Shown piece after piece: positions 17,827 to 26,915 of a stretch of 64,000 nucleotides of DNA. Within the stretch, counting starts at the first letter, position 1; each line of letters starts with the position of its first letter. Under the pieces are notes generated by a model. It had not been told where the DNA came from. It did no database searches and saw only the letters and a list, made by a program, of their open reading frames with translations. A program made the translations under genes and the position numbers. Origin of the DNA: CAMCTV01 sp964420985 (GTDB lineage: Bacteria; Bacteroidota; Bacteroidia; Flavobacteriales_D; Sanyastnellaceae); NCBI GenBank assembly GCA_964420985.1, contig CAYQUT010000014.1:3412-67411 (forward strand), in the 5' to 3' direction.

Positions 17827-18078
17827 TTATACTTTCTTGTCTCCCAGACCGACTTGGAACCCGAAAAAGGCAGCACAGAGTGCCAAATTCAAAATGAGAA
17901 TTGACTTTTGCCAAAACGGGCGTTCTTTCCAAGGTTGATTAGGGTCAAATGGATCAAAGGCCAAGGCGATTCCCATATGTATGCCTGCCTGACTGTAATC
18001 GCCGCGCAGGGCGGTGAAAATTCCCAATGAGATAAATCCTACATACAAGAATCTCATGATTTTTTGATTGCTTTTCAT
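17827..18078 (-). CDS. Small membrane protein, two predicted helices
   Basis: An 83-residue protein from the ATG at 18078 (an in-frame TTG lies at 18084). Two hydrophobic segments (about residues 8-24 and 57-76) flank a hydrophilic loop with FDPFDPNQPWKERPFWQK. It starts 9 bp after the stop of the PDZ-hydrolase, so it is probably co-transcribed with it. I recognise the loop pattern as recurrent in Bacteroidota small membrane proteins, but no function is known. Confidence 0.6.
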   Translation of the reverse strand: MKSNQKIMRFLYVGFISLGIFTALRGDYSQAGIHMGIALAFDPFDPNQPWKERPFWQKSILILNLALCAAFFGFQVGLGDKKV

Positions 18079-18087
18079 ATTCAATTT

Positions 18088-19440
18088 TTATGTAAATTTT
18101 TGGTTCAATTTCAGAATCGAATTACTCCATTGCACAGCGGCACTTCCCACTTCAGGGTTGTACTCATCAAAAAGCTGTTGAATTTTGCCACTTGCAAATT
18201 TGTCATAGGCCTCTTGCATGGTGCCCGATTTAGCGAAGTAGTGGTCTGTTGAAGGGTAGGTTATGAGTGTAGCATTTCCGGGGTGGAAATGGTTTACGGT
18301 ATTCACGATTTGCTGGTGATCAGCTTTCGAAAAGGCCTGAAAATCGGATTCTCCGAATTGAACCAACACTTTTGCTCTGGTATTTTTCCAATTTTCCAAA
18401 TGTGGATAATCTTGAATCTGCCTCCAATATTCGGCATTGCGTCCATAGATCTTTCCCTGTCCATCATATCCCCAGACGTTTCTCAAGACAGAATCTGCTT
18501 TGGCATCTATGGCCAACTCTTGAAGACTTTCCTTCTGAATAAAATACCGATAGTTCAAATCATATTGCTCCACAACAGATTGCTCTACCTCAATGGGATT
18601 CATACCAGCCAACGCGTTTTGAACGCGGTACATTTCCAATTGATATTCAAACCAAGATTTAGCAGTGGTGCCATAAACAATGACTCCTGCTATATTGTGT
18701 TTGGCGGTCAACGCTGGAACGATTATTCCCCCCATGGAATGACCAAAGATGATGATCTGGTTGGTATCCACGTATGATAGAGATTTCAGTTTTTTCAATC
18801 CTACTTCGAAATTTTCAATCTCATCCATTAAATCACACGACTCACAAGGCGGCGTGTTTTGACTGTCGCCCAAGCCACTTTTCTCAATACGCAGTGTCAC
18901 GTACCCTGCATCCACATAGGCATCCACAATGCGTTTGTATGGATGATCGCTAGTCAGTTCATCGATGCTACTGCAAGTATATCCTGGAATAAATAACATC
19001 GCGGGCATTTTATTCTCCTTGAACGGTTTGTTGATGATCACCCGAAGCTGACCGCCTTTGTAATTCGCTTCGTCGTAAATGACTGTGGCGTTATCATCTG
19101 TTTCATATGGACGAGCCACTGCTTTGGCTTTAAGTGTAATTTCTTTTTTGTCTCGCAGCACTGAAAGTTGAATTTCTTCTCCAGGTGAATAGTCTAAAAA
19201 TGACTTCATGAATTCTTCCAAAGACTTGAAATCTTTGTCTCTGATTTTAAAGATGATATCATTTTCTTGAAGCTTCAGTTCAACACTTGTTCCGCGAATA
19301 ACTTGAAGGACCTTACAACCAGAGGCTCCATTTTCATTAACGTATTCTATACGTGCACCAAGCAGCGGTTTGCGGGGAAGTTGGGCCGATGTTGGGAATA
19401 ATGCAAGGCCAGACAGCAAAAACAAAATCAAGCGGATCAT
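18088..19440 (-). CDS. Secreted PDZ-alpha/beta hydrolase
   Basis: The ATG at 19440 gives a signal peptide (MIRLILFLLSGLALFPTSA); an upstream ATG at 19467 would add nine charged residues before it. Residues about 25-105 form a PDZ-like domain (GASGCKVLQVIRGTSVELKL). The rest is an alpha/beta hydrolase with the nucleophile elbow GHSMGG, an oxyanion region near LFIPGYTCSSID, and a late Asp/His pair in the FGESDFQ and STDHYF segments. Inferred role: periplasmic or surface esterase/peptidase. PDZ plus hydrolase in one chain is unusual but is seen in Bacteroidota. It is followed by the small membrane protein. Confidence 0.8.
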   Translation of the reverse strand: MIRLILFLLSGLALFPTSAQLPRKPLLGARIEYVNENGASGCKVLQVIRGTSVELKLQENDIIFKIRDKDFKSLEEFMKSFLDYSPGEEIQLSVLRDKKEITLKAKAVARPYETDDNATVIYDEANYKGGQLRVIINKPFKENKMPAMLFIPGYTCSSIDELTSDHPYKRIVDAYVDAGYVTLRIEKSGLGDSQNTPPCESCDLMDEIENFEVGLKKLKSLSYVDTNQIIIFGHSMGGIIVPALTAKHNIAGVIVYGTTAKSWFEYQLEMYRVQNALAGMNPIEVEQSVVEQYDLNYRYFIQKESLQELAIDAKADSVLRNVWGYDGQGKIYGRNAEYWRQIQDYPHLENWKNTRAKVLVQFGESDFQAFSKADHQQIVNTVNHFHPGNATLITYPSTDHYFAKSGTMQEAYDKFASGKIQQLFDEYNPEVGSAAVQWSNSILKLNQKFT

Positions 19441-19486
19441 GAACGAATTTTCTTCAAAGAAATGCATCGTTCAAAAAACTCAATTG

Positions 19487-20344
19487 TCAAATATTGCTAT
19501 TTCTGATTGCACCAGGTGTTTGACCAAATTGTTGCTTACAAGCTTTTGAAAAAGAAGCTGCATCGGAAAAACCATACTTCAGAGCAACACTCAGTATCTC
19601 CCCCCCACTAATCAAATCCAATCTTGCATACTCCAATCTTTTTCTCTTCTGATATTGATAAGGAGAAACGCCAAAAGTGGATTTAAACAATCGTATAAAA
19701 TGATATTTGGATATTCCTGATTGACTTGAAAGTCTATCCAAAGGAAAATTCTCTTCAATGTGTTCATCAATAAATAACCTTGCGTTGAAGACTGCACGAA
19801 ACACTTCTTCATTGGTCACCAGTCTTTTAAAGTCCAATTTATTCAAATGATCAAAAACAAACCTTTGATCCGTAATGATTGATTCTGCAAGGCTGTAAAA
19901 CAGTTCATTCTCCTGAAAATTACTGCCAAAATTGCCAGATTTGATTCTTTGATTGATTTCAAAAAGAGAATACCCCAGTGTTGTATTTTTAATGTTGTAT
20001 CGATTGACAAAAAATTGATCTGAAAGTAAAAATTCTTTTAATGCTGTACCATTGAGATCATGATATTCTGCCACTTCGGAAATAACTTCTGGTGAAATAT
20101 CAATGCACAATCCCTCAACCGAATTTTCCTGATTAATCTGAACAATAGACTGAGTAAAATCATTGCCAATAATGTATTCCCCTTCACGCACCATGAACTT
20201 TTTTCCATTGGCATAATAAGTCTCCTCACCCGAGGCCACATATTTTATTCCCAAACCTTTGAACGCTATTTCACTTTCGATTTTCTTAATTTCAGAAATC
20301 CGAATTTCATTGTGATTGTCGTCCGAGTAAAGGGTTCGGTTCAT
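19487..20344 (-). CDS. AraC-family transcriptional regulator
   Basis: The ATG at 20344 is preferred over a TTG at 20353. The N-terminal part (about 1-170) is a cupin-like sensor (YYANGKKFMVREGEYIIGND); the C-terminal 100 residues carry the double helix-turn-helix of AraC/XylS (LSSQSGISKYHFIRLFKST and VALKYGFSDAASFSKAC). It should bind DNA as a ligand- or signal-responsive activator. The target is unknown. It starts 10 bp after the stop of the upstream WG-repeat gene, so the two may be co-transcribed. Confidence 0.88.
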   Translation of the reverse strand: MNRTLYSDDNHNEIRISEIKKIESEIAFKGLGIKYVASGEETYYANGKKFMVREGEYIIGNDFTQSIVQINQENSVEGLCIDISPEVISEVAEYHDLNGTALKEFLLSDQFFVNRYNIKNTTLGYSLFEINQRIKSGNFGSNFQENELFYSLAESIITDQRFVFDHLNKLDFKRLVTNEEVFRAVFNARLFIDEHIEENFPLDRLSSQSGISKYHFIRLFKSTFGVSPYQYQKRKRLEYARLDLISGGEILSVALKYGFSDAASFSKACKQQFGQTPGAIRNSNI

Positions 20345-20354
20345 TGAATACAAA

Positions 20355-21653
20355 TTAGGGCTTCACTTTATTTCCATTCACATCAATAAAAAACCAAGGG
20401 CCATCTGCTTTCTCTTGCACCTCCGCCATACCACCAGAAAAAGCCTTTACATTATAATAAATACACGGAATAACCTCATTCCCATTCTCATCCACAAAGC
20501 CTTTTTTTCTGCCTTCTGGAAAGTTGATACTGACTATCATTCTTCCATCATTGAACACGCCATTTATACCGTCATATTTGCAAGGCAAAACCAATTTTCC
20601 CGTAGTATTAATCCTTCCTGATTTTCCTCCCTTCTTTACATTGGCAATGCCACGATTGAAATCTCCTGTTTGCTCATATTCAAAAGGTGTTGTTACCTGT
20701 CCTAGCTTATTCAGATGTCCCCACAAGTTGTCTTTTTTAGCAATAACATATCCTTCTTGAAAATTCCCTGCCCAATCGTATTCAAAAGGAATAATAGTTT
20801 CTCCTTTCTCATTGATGAATCCATGCTTGCCATTGAGAATGGCGTGTGCTAATCCTTCGCGGTAGTAGGCTATGCTTTCATATTGAAAGGGAATAAGAAT
20901 GGTTCCGTCATTGCTTATCATTCCGAATTTACCATTCCATTTGGTAATTGCACCTTGACCGCTAAATCGAATTTCAGCTTCATATTGAATGGGGAGAATC
21001 TCTTTCCCCATTTTGTCTATCATGCCCCACTTGCCCTCTTTTTGCACAATAGATGTTTCCAGGCCAAAGTCGCTCACTCGATCATAGATAACAGGAATGA
21101 CAATCTTTCCCTCTTTATTGATGCAACCCATTTTTCCATCTTTGTAAATGGTCGCTAATCCGTTACTGTAGTTTCCTATGCTTCCGTATTCCATGGGCAG
21201 CACGTTTTTTCCTTTCTTGTCAAAGCATCCATATTTCTGATCTATTCCAACAACAATCAAATCCGAAAAACGCATACTGCGGTAGTACCAATCATCTGCA
21301 TCCGTGTATATGACAGGAAGCACCTCGTTTCCTTGTTTATCAATGAATCCGTAATGAGTAGGATAGTCTCCGAAAATTTCCACGCGCGCAACACCATCGA
21401 GGAACGGTTCTATCTCGTCATACTTCATGGGTACAATAACATTGCCTAGCGTATCCATCACACCCTTTTTATCATTGGTTCTAAAACTGGCCAACCCATC
21501 CCGAAAATCATAAATGCGGTACACCTCATCTTTGGGAATAAATTTCCTTTTGGCTGAATCATAGCTTCCCTCGATTTTGGTTTGGGCCAGAACATTCATT
21601 GTCAAAAACAGACATACCAACGAAAGAAAAAACAAACCAATCGGTTTTATCAT
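20355..21653 (-). CDS. Secreted WG-repeat protein
   Basis: The ATG at 21653 gives a signal peptide ending VLAQ; earlier in-frame ATGs are at 21659 and 21689. The mature protein consists of about eight or nine WG-type repeats of 40-48 residues, each with a core like GFINEKGETIIPFEYD followed by F-x-x-G-x-A. WG repeats form a beta-rich repeat array; many such proteins are secreted or lipid-anchored, and their binding partners are unknown. No sorting domain is visible at the C-terminus. Possibly in one transcript with the AraC-type regulator. Confidence 0.85.
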   Translation of the reverse strand: MIKPIGLFFLSLVCLFLTMNVLAQTKIEGSYDSAKRKFIPKDEVYRIYDFRDGLASFRTNDKKGVMDTLGNVIVPMKYDEIEPFLDGVARVEIFGDYPTHYGFIDKQGNEVLPVIYTDADDWYYRSMRFSDLIVVGIDQKYGCFDKKGKNVLPMEYGSIGNYSNGLATIYKDGKMGCINKEGKIVIPVIYDRVSDFGLETSIVQKEGKWGMIDKMGKEILPIQYEAEIRFSGQGAITKWNGKFGMISNDGTILIPFQYESIAYYREGLAHAILNGKHGFINEKGETIIPFEYDWAGNFQEGYVIAKKDNLWGHLNKLGQVTTPFEYEQTGDFNRGIANVKKGGKSGRINTTGKLVLPCKYDGINGVFNDGRMIVSINFPEGRKKGFVDENGNEVIPCIYYNVKAFSGGMAEVQEKADGPWFFIDVNGNKVKP

Positions 21654-21709
21654 CGTCATCCTCAATTTTAAAATTTCACAACACACCATAGACTCATCAA
21701 TTCAAACAA

Positions 21710-22159
21710 TTACTTCTCAACTCGCCTCATCTTCCAATGCGGAATATCATCTTCCAAATACTCCTCCCCTTCTGCTACAAAACCCAAATCAGTATAAAAC
21801 TTCAACAAGTAAGATTGCGCTGAAATACAAATTTCTCTTGCATCAAATTGCTTCCTCGTTTGCTCAATGGCTATATCCATCAACTGCTTGCCCCATCCTC
21901 TTCCTCTTACCATTGGCGAGGTCACAACCCTTCCGATGGACGCCTCAGGATAACTTACACCCGGAGGCAATAAACGGGCATAAGCCACCAATGCTTCTCC
22001 GCTCTCCATCGTCAAGTGATAACTCAAAAAATCTTTACCATCGGGATCTTGATAAGGACAATTTTGTTCCACTACAAAAACCTCTGCCCGCAAAGCCAAC
22101 ACCCGATGCCACTCCAAGGCCGTCATGTCTGACATTTTTTGCATTCGCCAATTTTTCAT
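21710..22159 (-). CDS. GNAT acetyltransferase, ElaA family
   Basis: Start chosen at the ATG at 22159 (MKNWRM...), because ElaA proteins begin shortly before the conserved RAEVFVVEQNCPYQDPDGKD; an ATG at 22180 is the alternative. The acetyl-CoA-binding segment is VRGRGWGKQLMDIAI. ElaA-type GNATs acetylate an unknown small molecule or protein. The gene is divergent from the ABC-F ATPase, with 35 bp between start codons. The family call is firm; the substrate is unknown. Confidence 0.87.
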   Translation of the reverse strand: MKNWRMQKMSDMTALEWHRVLALRAEVFVVEQNCPYQDPDGKDFLSYHLTMESGEALVAYARLLPPGVSYPEASIGRVVTSPMVRGRGWGKQLMDIAIEQTRKQFDAREICISAQSYLLKFYTDLGFVAEGEEYLEDDIPHWKMRRVEK

Positions 22160-22194
22160 TGAAGCTAAGGTAAGCACCATCGTACTTTTACCGC

Positions 22195-24045
22195 ATGAAC
22201 TACTTATCGGTCGAGCATCTTTCCAAGCGCTATGGCATCCGCCAATTATTTGAAAACCTCAATTTTGGTATTGAAAAAGGTCAAAAAGTAGCCCTGCTCG
22301 CCAGAAACGGATCCGGAAAAACCACTTTAATGAATATCCTTTTTGGAAAGGAATCTCCCGATGAAGGCAAAGTGATTTACAACAAAGAGGTTCGCGTAGC
22401 CTACCTTGAACAAAACCCGCAACTTCATCTCAATAAATCGATTCTGGACAATGTTTTGGCATCCTCCAACGCCATGTCCAAGGCGATTGCAGAATATGAA
22501 GTTGCTTTACAAAACAACGGCGATCTAGAAAAAGCCATGAACGCCATGGATGCGACAGGCGCATGGGAATACGAATCCAAAATGAAGCAAGTGCTTGGTG
22601 CGCTGGAGCTGCAAGACTGGAACAAACTGGCTGGGCAATTGAGTGGAGGACAACAACGCAGGGTGGCATTGGCCAAAGTATTGGTAGAAGAACCCGATTT
22701 TCTTTTACTGGATGAGCCCACCAATCACTTGGATTTGGATATGATTGAATGGTTGGAGAATTTTCTCACCCGTTCGCACATGACTTTGTTCATGATTACG
22801 CACGACCGTTACTTTCTAGAAAACATAACAGATGAAATCCTAGAATTGGAAAACGGTCAATTGTACAAATACAAAGGGAACTTTTCCTACTACTTGGAAA
22901 AGAAAGCAGAGCGGGAAGCACTGGAACAAGCCACGCACGATAAGCAAATGAACTTATTCCGGAGGGAGCTGGTTTGGGCACGCACCATGCCAAGAGCCAG
23001 AACCGTGAAGAGCAAGAGTCGAATGGATCGATTCCAAGAACTCAAAGAAAATGTGAGAAAAAGTCCTGAAGCACAAGAGCTGGCTCCAGAGATCAACATG
23101 AGCCGCTTGGGCAGTAAAATCGTCGAATTTCATCGTGTTAAAAAACATTGGGGGGAGAAGAAAGTACTCAACGGTTGGGATTACGTCTTTAAAACGGGTG
23201 AAAGGGTTGGATTGGTAGGTCCCAATGGGGCCGGCAAAACCACTCTGCTCAAAATGATGACCTTGAACGAAGAACCTGATGGAGGAAAGGTCATTGTCGG
23301 AGATACCGTTGTGATGGGATATTACAGGCAAAACATGGAGGACCTGAAAGATGGCCAACGCTTGATTGAAGTAGTAAGAGACATTGCTGAGTTTATCCCA
23401 CTGACCAAAGGGCGCACCATCACCGCTGCGCAAATGCTGGAGAAATTCCTGTTCCCCAAGCCCATGCATTTCCAATTTGTGGAATCCTTGAGCGGTGGGG
23501 AGAAAAAGAGACTTCAGCTGTTGCTCATCTTGATGAAAAATCCCAACTTCCTCATTTTGGACGAGCCCACCAATGACCTGGATGTATTTACGCTGGCGGC
23601 TTTGGAAGAATACCTTCAATCCTATCCAGGTTGTTTGGTCATTGTGTCCCATGACCGCTATTTCTTGGACAAATTGGTGGACCATTTGTTTGTACTTGAC
23701 GGGCAAGGCAATGTGAAAGATATTTTGGGCTCCTACCAGCAATTTCGAGACGATCAATCCAACCAACCTGCCGCCCCAACCAAATCAGAAAGTACTGAAT
23801 CCAAAGAAAAACCAAGCTCATCCGCCACAGTCAAAAAGCTCAGCTTCAAAGAAAAATTTGAGTGGGAACAAATTGAAAAACGAATGCCCGAACTGGAGCA
23901 AATGAAAAAAAGTTTGGAAATCAAACTCAACACCGTGCTAGACAAACACGATCAACTCATGCAGGTTTCCGATGAATTGGCCAACGTGATTGAAGAGCTC
24001 AATGAATTGGAGTTGCGCTGGTTGGAACTTTCTGAAAAAATATAG
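22195..24045 (+). CDS. ABC-F family ATPase (Uup-like)
   Basis: A 616-residue soluble protein with two ABC cassettes and no membrane segments. First cassette: Walker A ARNGSGKTT, signature LSGGQQRRVALAK, Walker B LLLDEPTNHLD. Second cassette: GPNGAGKTT, LSGGEKKRLQLL, LILDEPTNDLD. Between them lies the linker around FRRELVWARTMPRARTVK, and the last 80 residues form a coiled coil like the DNA-binding tail of Uup. ABC-F proteins act on the ribosome or on nucleic acids rather than in transport. The arrangement best fits the Uup subgroup. It is upstream of sucA in the same direction, 57 bp apart. Confidence 0.9.
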   Translation: MNYLSVEHLSKRYGIRQLFENLNFGIEKGQKVALLARNGSGKTTLMNILFGKESPDEGKVIYNKEVRVAYLEQNPQLHLNKSILDNVLASSNAMSKAIAEYEVALQNNGDLEKAMNAMDATGAWEYESKMKQVLGALELQDWNKLAGQLSGGQQRRVALAKVLVEEPDFLLLDEPTNHLDLDMIEWLENFLTRSHMTLFMITHDRYFLENITDEILELENGQLYKYKGNFSYYLEKKAEREALEQATHDKQMNLFRRELVWARTMPRARTVKSKSRMDRFQELKENVRKSPEAQELAPEINMSRLGSKIVEFHRVKKHWGEKKVLNGWDYVFKTGERVGLVGPNGAGKTTLLKMMTLNEEPDGGKVIVGDTVVMGYYRQNMEDLKDGQRLIEVVRDIAEFIPLTKGRTITAAQMLEKFLFPKPMHFQFVESLSGGEKKRLQLLLILMKNPNFLILDEPTNDLDVFTLAALEEYLQSYPGCLVIVSHDRYFLDKLVDHLFVLDGQGNVKDILGSYQQFRDDQSNQPAAPTKSESTESKEKPSSSATVKKLSFKEKFEWEQIEKRMPELEQMKKSLEIKLNTVLDKHDQLMQVSDELANVIEELNELELRWLELSEKI

Positions 24046-24102
24046 GCAAGCATCGCCTGCATTTCGGTTTATCTTTACCCGCGAATTTCTAGCATTTGAA
24101 AA

Positions 24103-26811
24103 ATGAGTTCAGAGCAATATTTGGGCAATGCCGATATCCAAACGATTGATGCATTATACAACCAATACAAGCAAGACCCCGAGAGTCTTGATATTTCATG
24201 GAGAAGATTCTTTGAAGGGTTTGAGTTTCAAAATGAATCATACCCAGTTCTTCCTGACGGAAGCCGCCTCAATGCGGTGACCTCAAAAGAATTTAAAGTG
24301 ATCAATTTGATCAACGCCTACCGCACAAGAGGTCACTTGTTTACCAAGACCAATCCTGTTCGAGAGAGAAGAAAATATTCCCCCACTTTGTCCATCGAAA
24401 ACTTTGGACTTACTGCAGCGGACTTGGAAGAAACTTTCCATGCAGGAACCGACATCGGATTGGGTGATGCCAAATTAAAAGACATCATTGCGCACTTAGA
24501 GAACTCTTATTGTCAGAGCATCGGGTCTGAGTTCATGTACATCCGTGATCCAGAGCGTGTGGAATGGTTGCGTTCCAAAATAGAAGCCGTCAACAAGCCC
24601 AAATACAGCAAAGAGGACAAGAAGAAAATTTTTGAAATGACTTCAAAAGCTTCGCTTTTTGAGCAATACATCCACAAAAAATTTGTGGGTCAAAAGCGCT
24701 TCAGTGTGGAAGGTTGTGAAGCTGTAGTGCCTGCAATGGACTATATCGTCAAGAAAGGGGCTGAAATGGGGGTTGAAGAGTTTGTGATTGGCATGGCTCA
24801 CCGCGGTCGTTTGAATGTTTTGACCAACATTTTAGAAAAACCACAAGAAGAAATTTTCCGCGAGTTCGAAGGTGTTGAGTTTGAAGGCAACATGGACGGT
24901 GATGTAAAATACCATTTGGGTTACTCACGTGATATCACTGTCAATGGACACAACGTACACGTTACCCTTTGTCCCAACCCATCACATCTTGAGGCCGTCA
25001 ATCCTGTTGTTGAAGGATTGACCAGAGCCAAGATTGATCATTATTTAAAAGACGAGAAAAAAATTGTTCCCATTTTGGTTCATGGCGATGCCGCCATAGC
25101 TGGTCAAGGAATCGTTTATGAAGTGATACAAATGGCCTTGTTGGACGGATACCGCACCGGTGGAACCATTCACATTGTTACCAACAACCAAGTAGGTTTC
25201 ACCACCAATTACTTGGATGCGCGTTCATCCATCTATTGCACAGACGTAGCAAAGACTACACTTTGTCCTATTTTCCACGTTAACGCCGATGATGTAGAGG
25301 CGGTGATTACCACCATGCAATGGGCGTTGGAATACCGTGAGAAATACAACATGGATGTTTTCATCGATTTGTTGGGTTACCGCAAATATGGTCACAATGA
25401 AGGGGATGAGCCCAAGTTCACGCAACCCACTTTGTACAAACACATTGCTGCCCATCCTGATTTGAGAGCGTTGTACTACAAGCAACTTTCTGCTGAAGGT
25501 ACCATCACTGAAGCTGAGGCGGAAGAGGTTAAAACCAATTTTGAAAAGCACTTGGATGAAAGCCTAGAAAGGGCAAAAACCAAGAACAAAACTTTTGTCA
25601 AGCACTTCTTAGAAGAGACATGGAAGGATGTTCGTTTTGCCACTCCTGAGGATTTTGACAATTCACCCGACACGGCAGTTACTCAGAAAAAATTAGTTGA
25701 CTTAGGAAACAAATTATCCACCCTTCCCTCCGGAGAGAAGTTCTTTAGAAAAACCGAAAAGGTGTTTGAAGATCGACTAAACATGATCAAGAATGATCAA
25801 TTGGATTGGGCCATGGGTGAGCTTTTGGCCTATGCCACTCTATTGGAAGAAGGACATCCTGTTAGAATTTCTGGCCAAGATGTGGAGCGAGGAACTTTTT
25901 CTCATCGCCATGCCGTTGTCAAGACCGATGAGGATGCGGAAAAGGAATTCATCACCCTCAATTTATTGTCCGACAAACAGGCCCAATTGAGCATTTACAA
26001 TTCTCTTCTAAGTGAATACGGAGTTTTAGGATTTGATTACGGTTATGCATTTGGAACCCCTAATGGACTGACCATTTGGGAAGCCCAATTTGGCGACTTC
26101 AACAACGGAGCACAAATCATGATTGACCAATTCATCAGCGCGGCTGAAGACAAATGGGGAAGCATGAATGGCTTGGTCATGTTCTTACCACACGGATATG
26201 AAGGTCAAGGCTCTGAACACAGCTCAGGAAGAATGGAACGTTTCTTACAGTTGTGCGCTGAGTACAATATGCAAGTGTGCGATGTAACCACTCCTGCTAA
26301 CTTCTTCCACTTGTTGCGCAAACAAGTAAAACAACCCTTCCGCAAGCCGTTGATTGTTTTCACTCCCAAAAAACTTTTGCGTCACCCTAAGGCTGTTAGC
26401 AGCATCAAGGAAATGTCCAAAGGTTCATTCCAAATGGTCATAGAAGACAACAGCGTGGACAAAAAGAAAGTCAATAAAGTAGTTTTGTGCACCGGAAAGA
26501 TGTACTATGAAATGTTGGAGGAGCGCGAGAAAAGAGGTGTTGAGGACATGGCGTTGATTCGTTTGGAGCAACTGTATCCCTTCCCACAAAAAGCCTTGGA
26601 CAATGCGCTCAAAGGTTTTGGAAAAAATGTTCAATTGCTTTGGGCACAAGAAGAACCCGAAAACATGGGCGCATGGAGTTACATCATGCGCATGATGCGC
26701 AAGTCCAATATTGATGTGATTGCCTATCCTGCTCAAGCCTCTCCTGCGGCTGGTTCAAGCAAAATGCATGAAGCCCGTATGAGACAGGTCATGGACCAAT
26801 TGTTTGCCTAA
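24103..26811 (+). CDS. sucA: 2-oxoglutarate dehydrogenase E1 component
   Basis: A 902-residue thiamine-diphosphate enzyme of the citric acid cycle that decarboxylates 2-oxoglutarate and passes succinyl to SucB. It has the N-terminal helix NADIQTIDALYNQYKQDP for E2 binding, the GMAHRGRLNVLTNI segment, the ThDP/Mg motif GDAAIAGQG followed about 28 residues on by NNQVGF, and the C-terminal transketolase domain (LPHGYEGQGSEHSSGRMERF). Length fits the family. Unusually, the usual neighbour sucB does not follow; the next gene is mfd. A hairpin terminator ends the unit. Confidence 0.95.
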   Translation: MSSEQYLGNADIQTIDALYNQYKQDPESLDISWRRFFEGFEFQNESYPVLPDGSRLNAVTSKEFKVINLINAYRTRGHLFTKTNPVRERRKYSPTLSIENFGLTAADLEETFHAGTDIGLGDAKLKDIIAHLENSYCQSIGSEFMYIRDPERVEWLRSKIEAVNKPKYSKEDKKKIFEMTSKASLFEQYIHKKFVGQKRFSVEGCEAVVPAMDYIVKKGAEMGVEEFVIGMAHRGRLNVLTNILEKPQEEIFREFEGVEFEGNMDGDVKYHLGYSRDITVNGHNVHVTLCPNPSHLEAVNPVVEGLTRAKIDHYLKDEKKIVPILVHGDAAIAGQGIVYEVIQMALLDGYRTGGTIHIVTNNQVGFTTNYLDARSSIYCTDVAKTTLCPIFHVNADDVEAVITTMQWALEYREKYNMDVFIDLLGYRKYGHNEGDEPKFTQPTLYKHIAAHPDLRALYYKQLSAEGTITEAEAEEVKTNFEKHLDESLERAKTKNKTFVKHFLEETWKDVRFATPEDFDNSPDTAVTQKKLVDLGNKLSTLPSGEKFFRKTEKVFEDRLNMIKNDQLDWAMGELLAYATLLEEGHPVRISGQDVERGTFSHRHAVVKTDEDAEKEFITLNLLSDKQAQLSIYNSLLSEYGVLGFDYGYAFGTPNGLTIWEAQFGDFNNGAQIMIDQFISAAEDKWGSMNGLVMFLPHGYEGQGSEHSSGRMERFLQLCAEYNMQVCDVTTPANFFHLLRKQVKQPFRKPLIVFTPKKLLRHPKAVSSIKEMSKGSFQMVIEDNSVDKKKVNKVVLCTGKMYYEMLEEREKRGVEDMALIRLEQLYPFPQKALDNALKGFGKNVQLLWAQEEPENMGAWSYIMRMMRKSNIDVIAYPAQASPAAGSSKMHEARMRQVMDQLFA

Positions 26812-26831
26812 GTCTTTTTAATGATTACTTC

Positions 26832-26864
26832 AAAAGCCCTGTCCGCGCGATGGGGCTTTTTCTT
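26832..26864 (+). terminator. Rho-independent terminator after sucA
   Basis: AAAAGCCC pairs with GGGCTTTT around a GC-rich loop and is followed by T-rich sequence, 20 bp after the sucA stop. Confidence 0.8.
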
Positions 26865-26869
26865 TTGCT

Positions 26870-26897
26870 TTGTCAAGGATCTCCTTCTTTATCTTTA
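26870..26897 (+). promoter_or_regulatory. Candidate mfd promoter
   Basis: TTG at 26870-26872, 17 bp, then TATCTTTA at 26890-26897, close to TTG-N17..23-TAnnTTTG. It lies just downstream of the sucA terminator and 18 bp before the GTG proposed as the mfd start. Confidence 0.45.
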
Positions 26898-26915
26898 CAA
26901 CCTTACAACAAGATT

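Noticed and set aside
20355..21653. WG-repeat protein as a T9SS cargo
   Set aside because: The C-terminus ends in a WG repeat (DVNGNKVKP) without a sorting domain.
22954..23766. 270-codon minus-strand frame
   Set aside because: Antisense to the second half of the ABC-F ATPase, whose motifs are complete; shadow frame.
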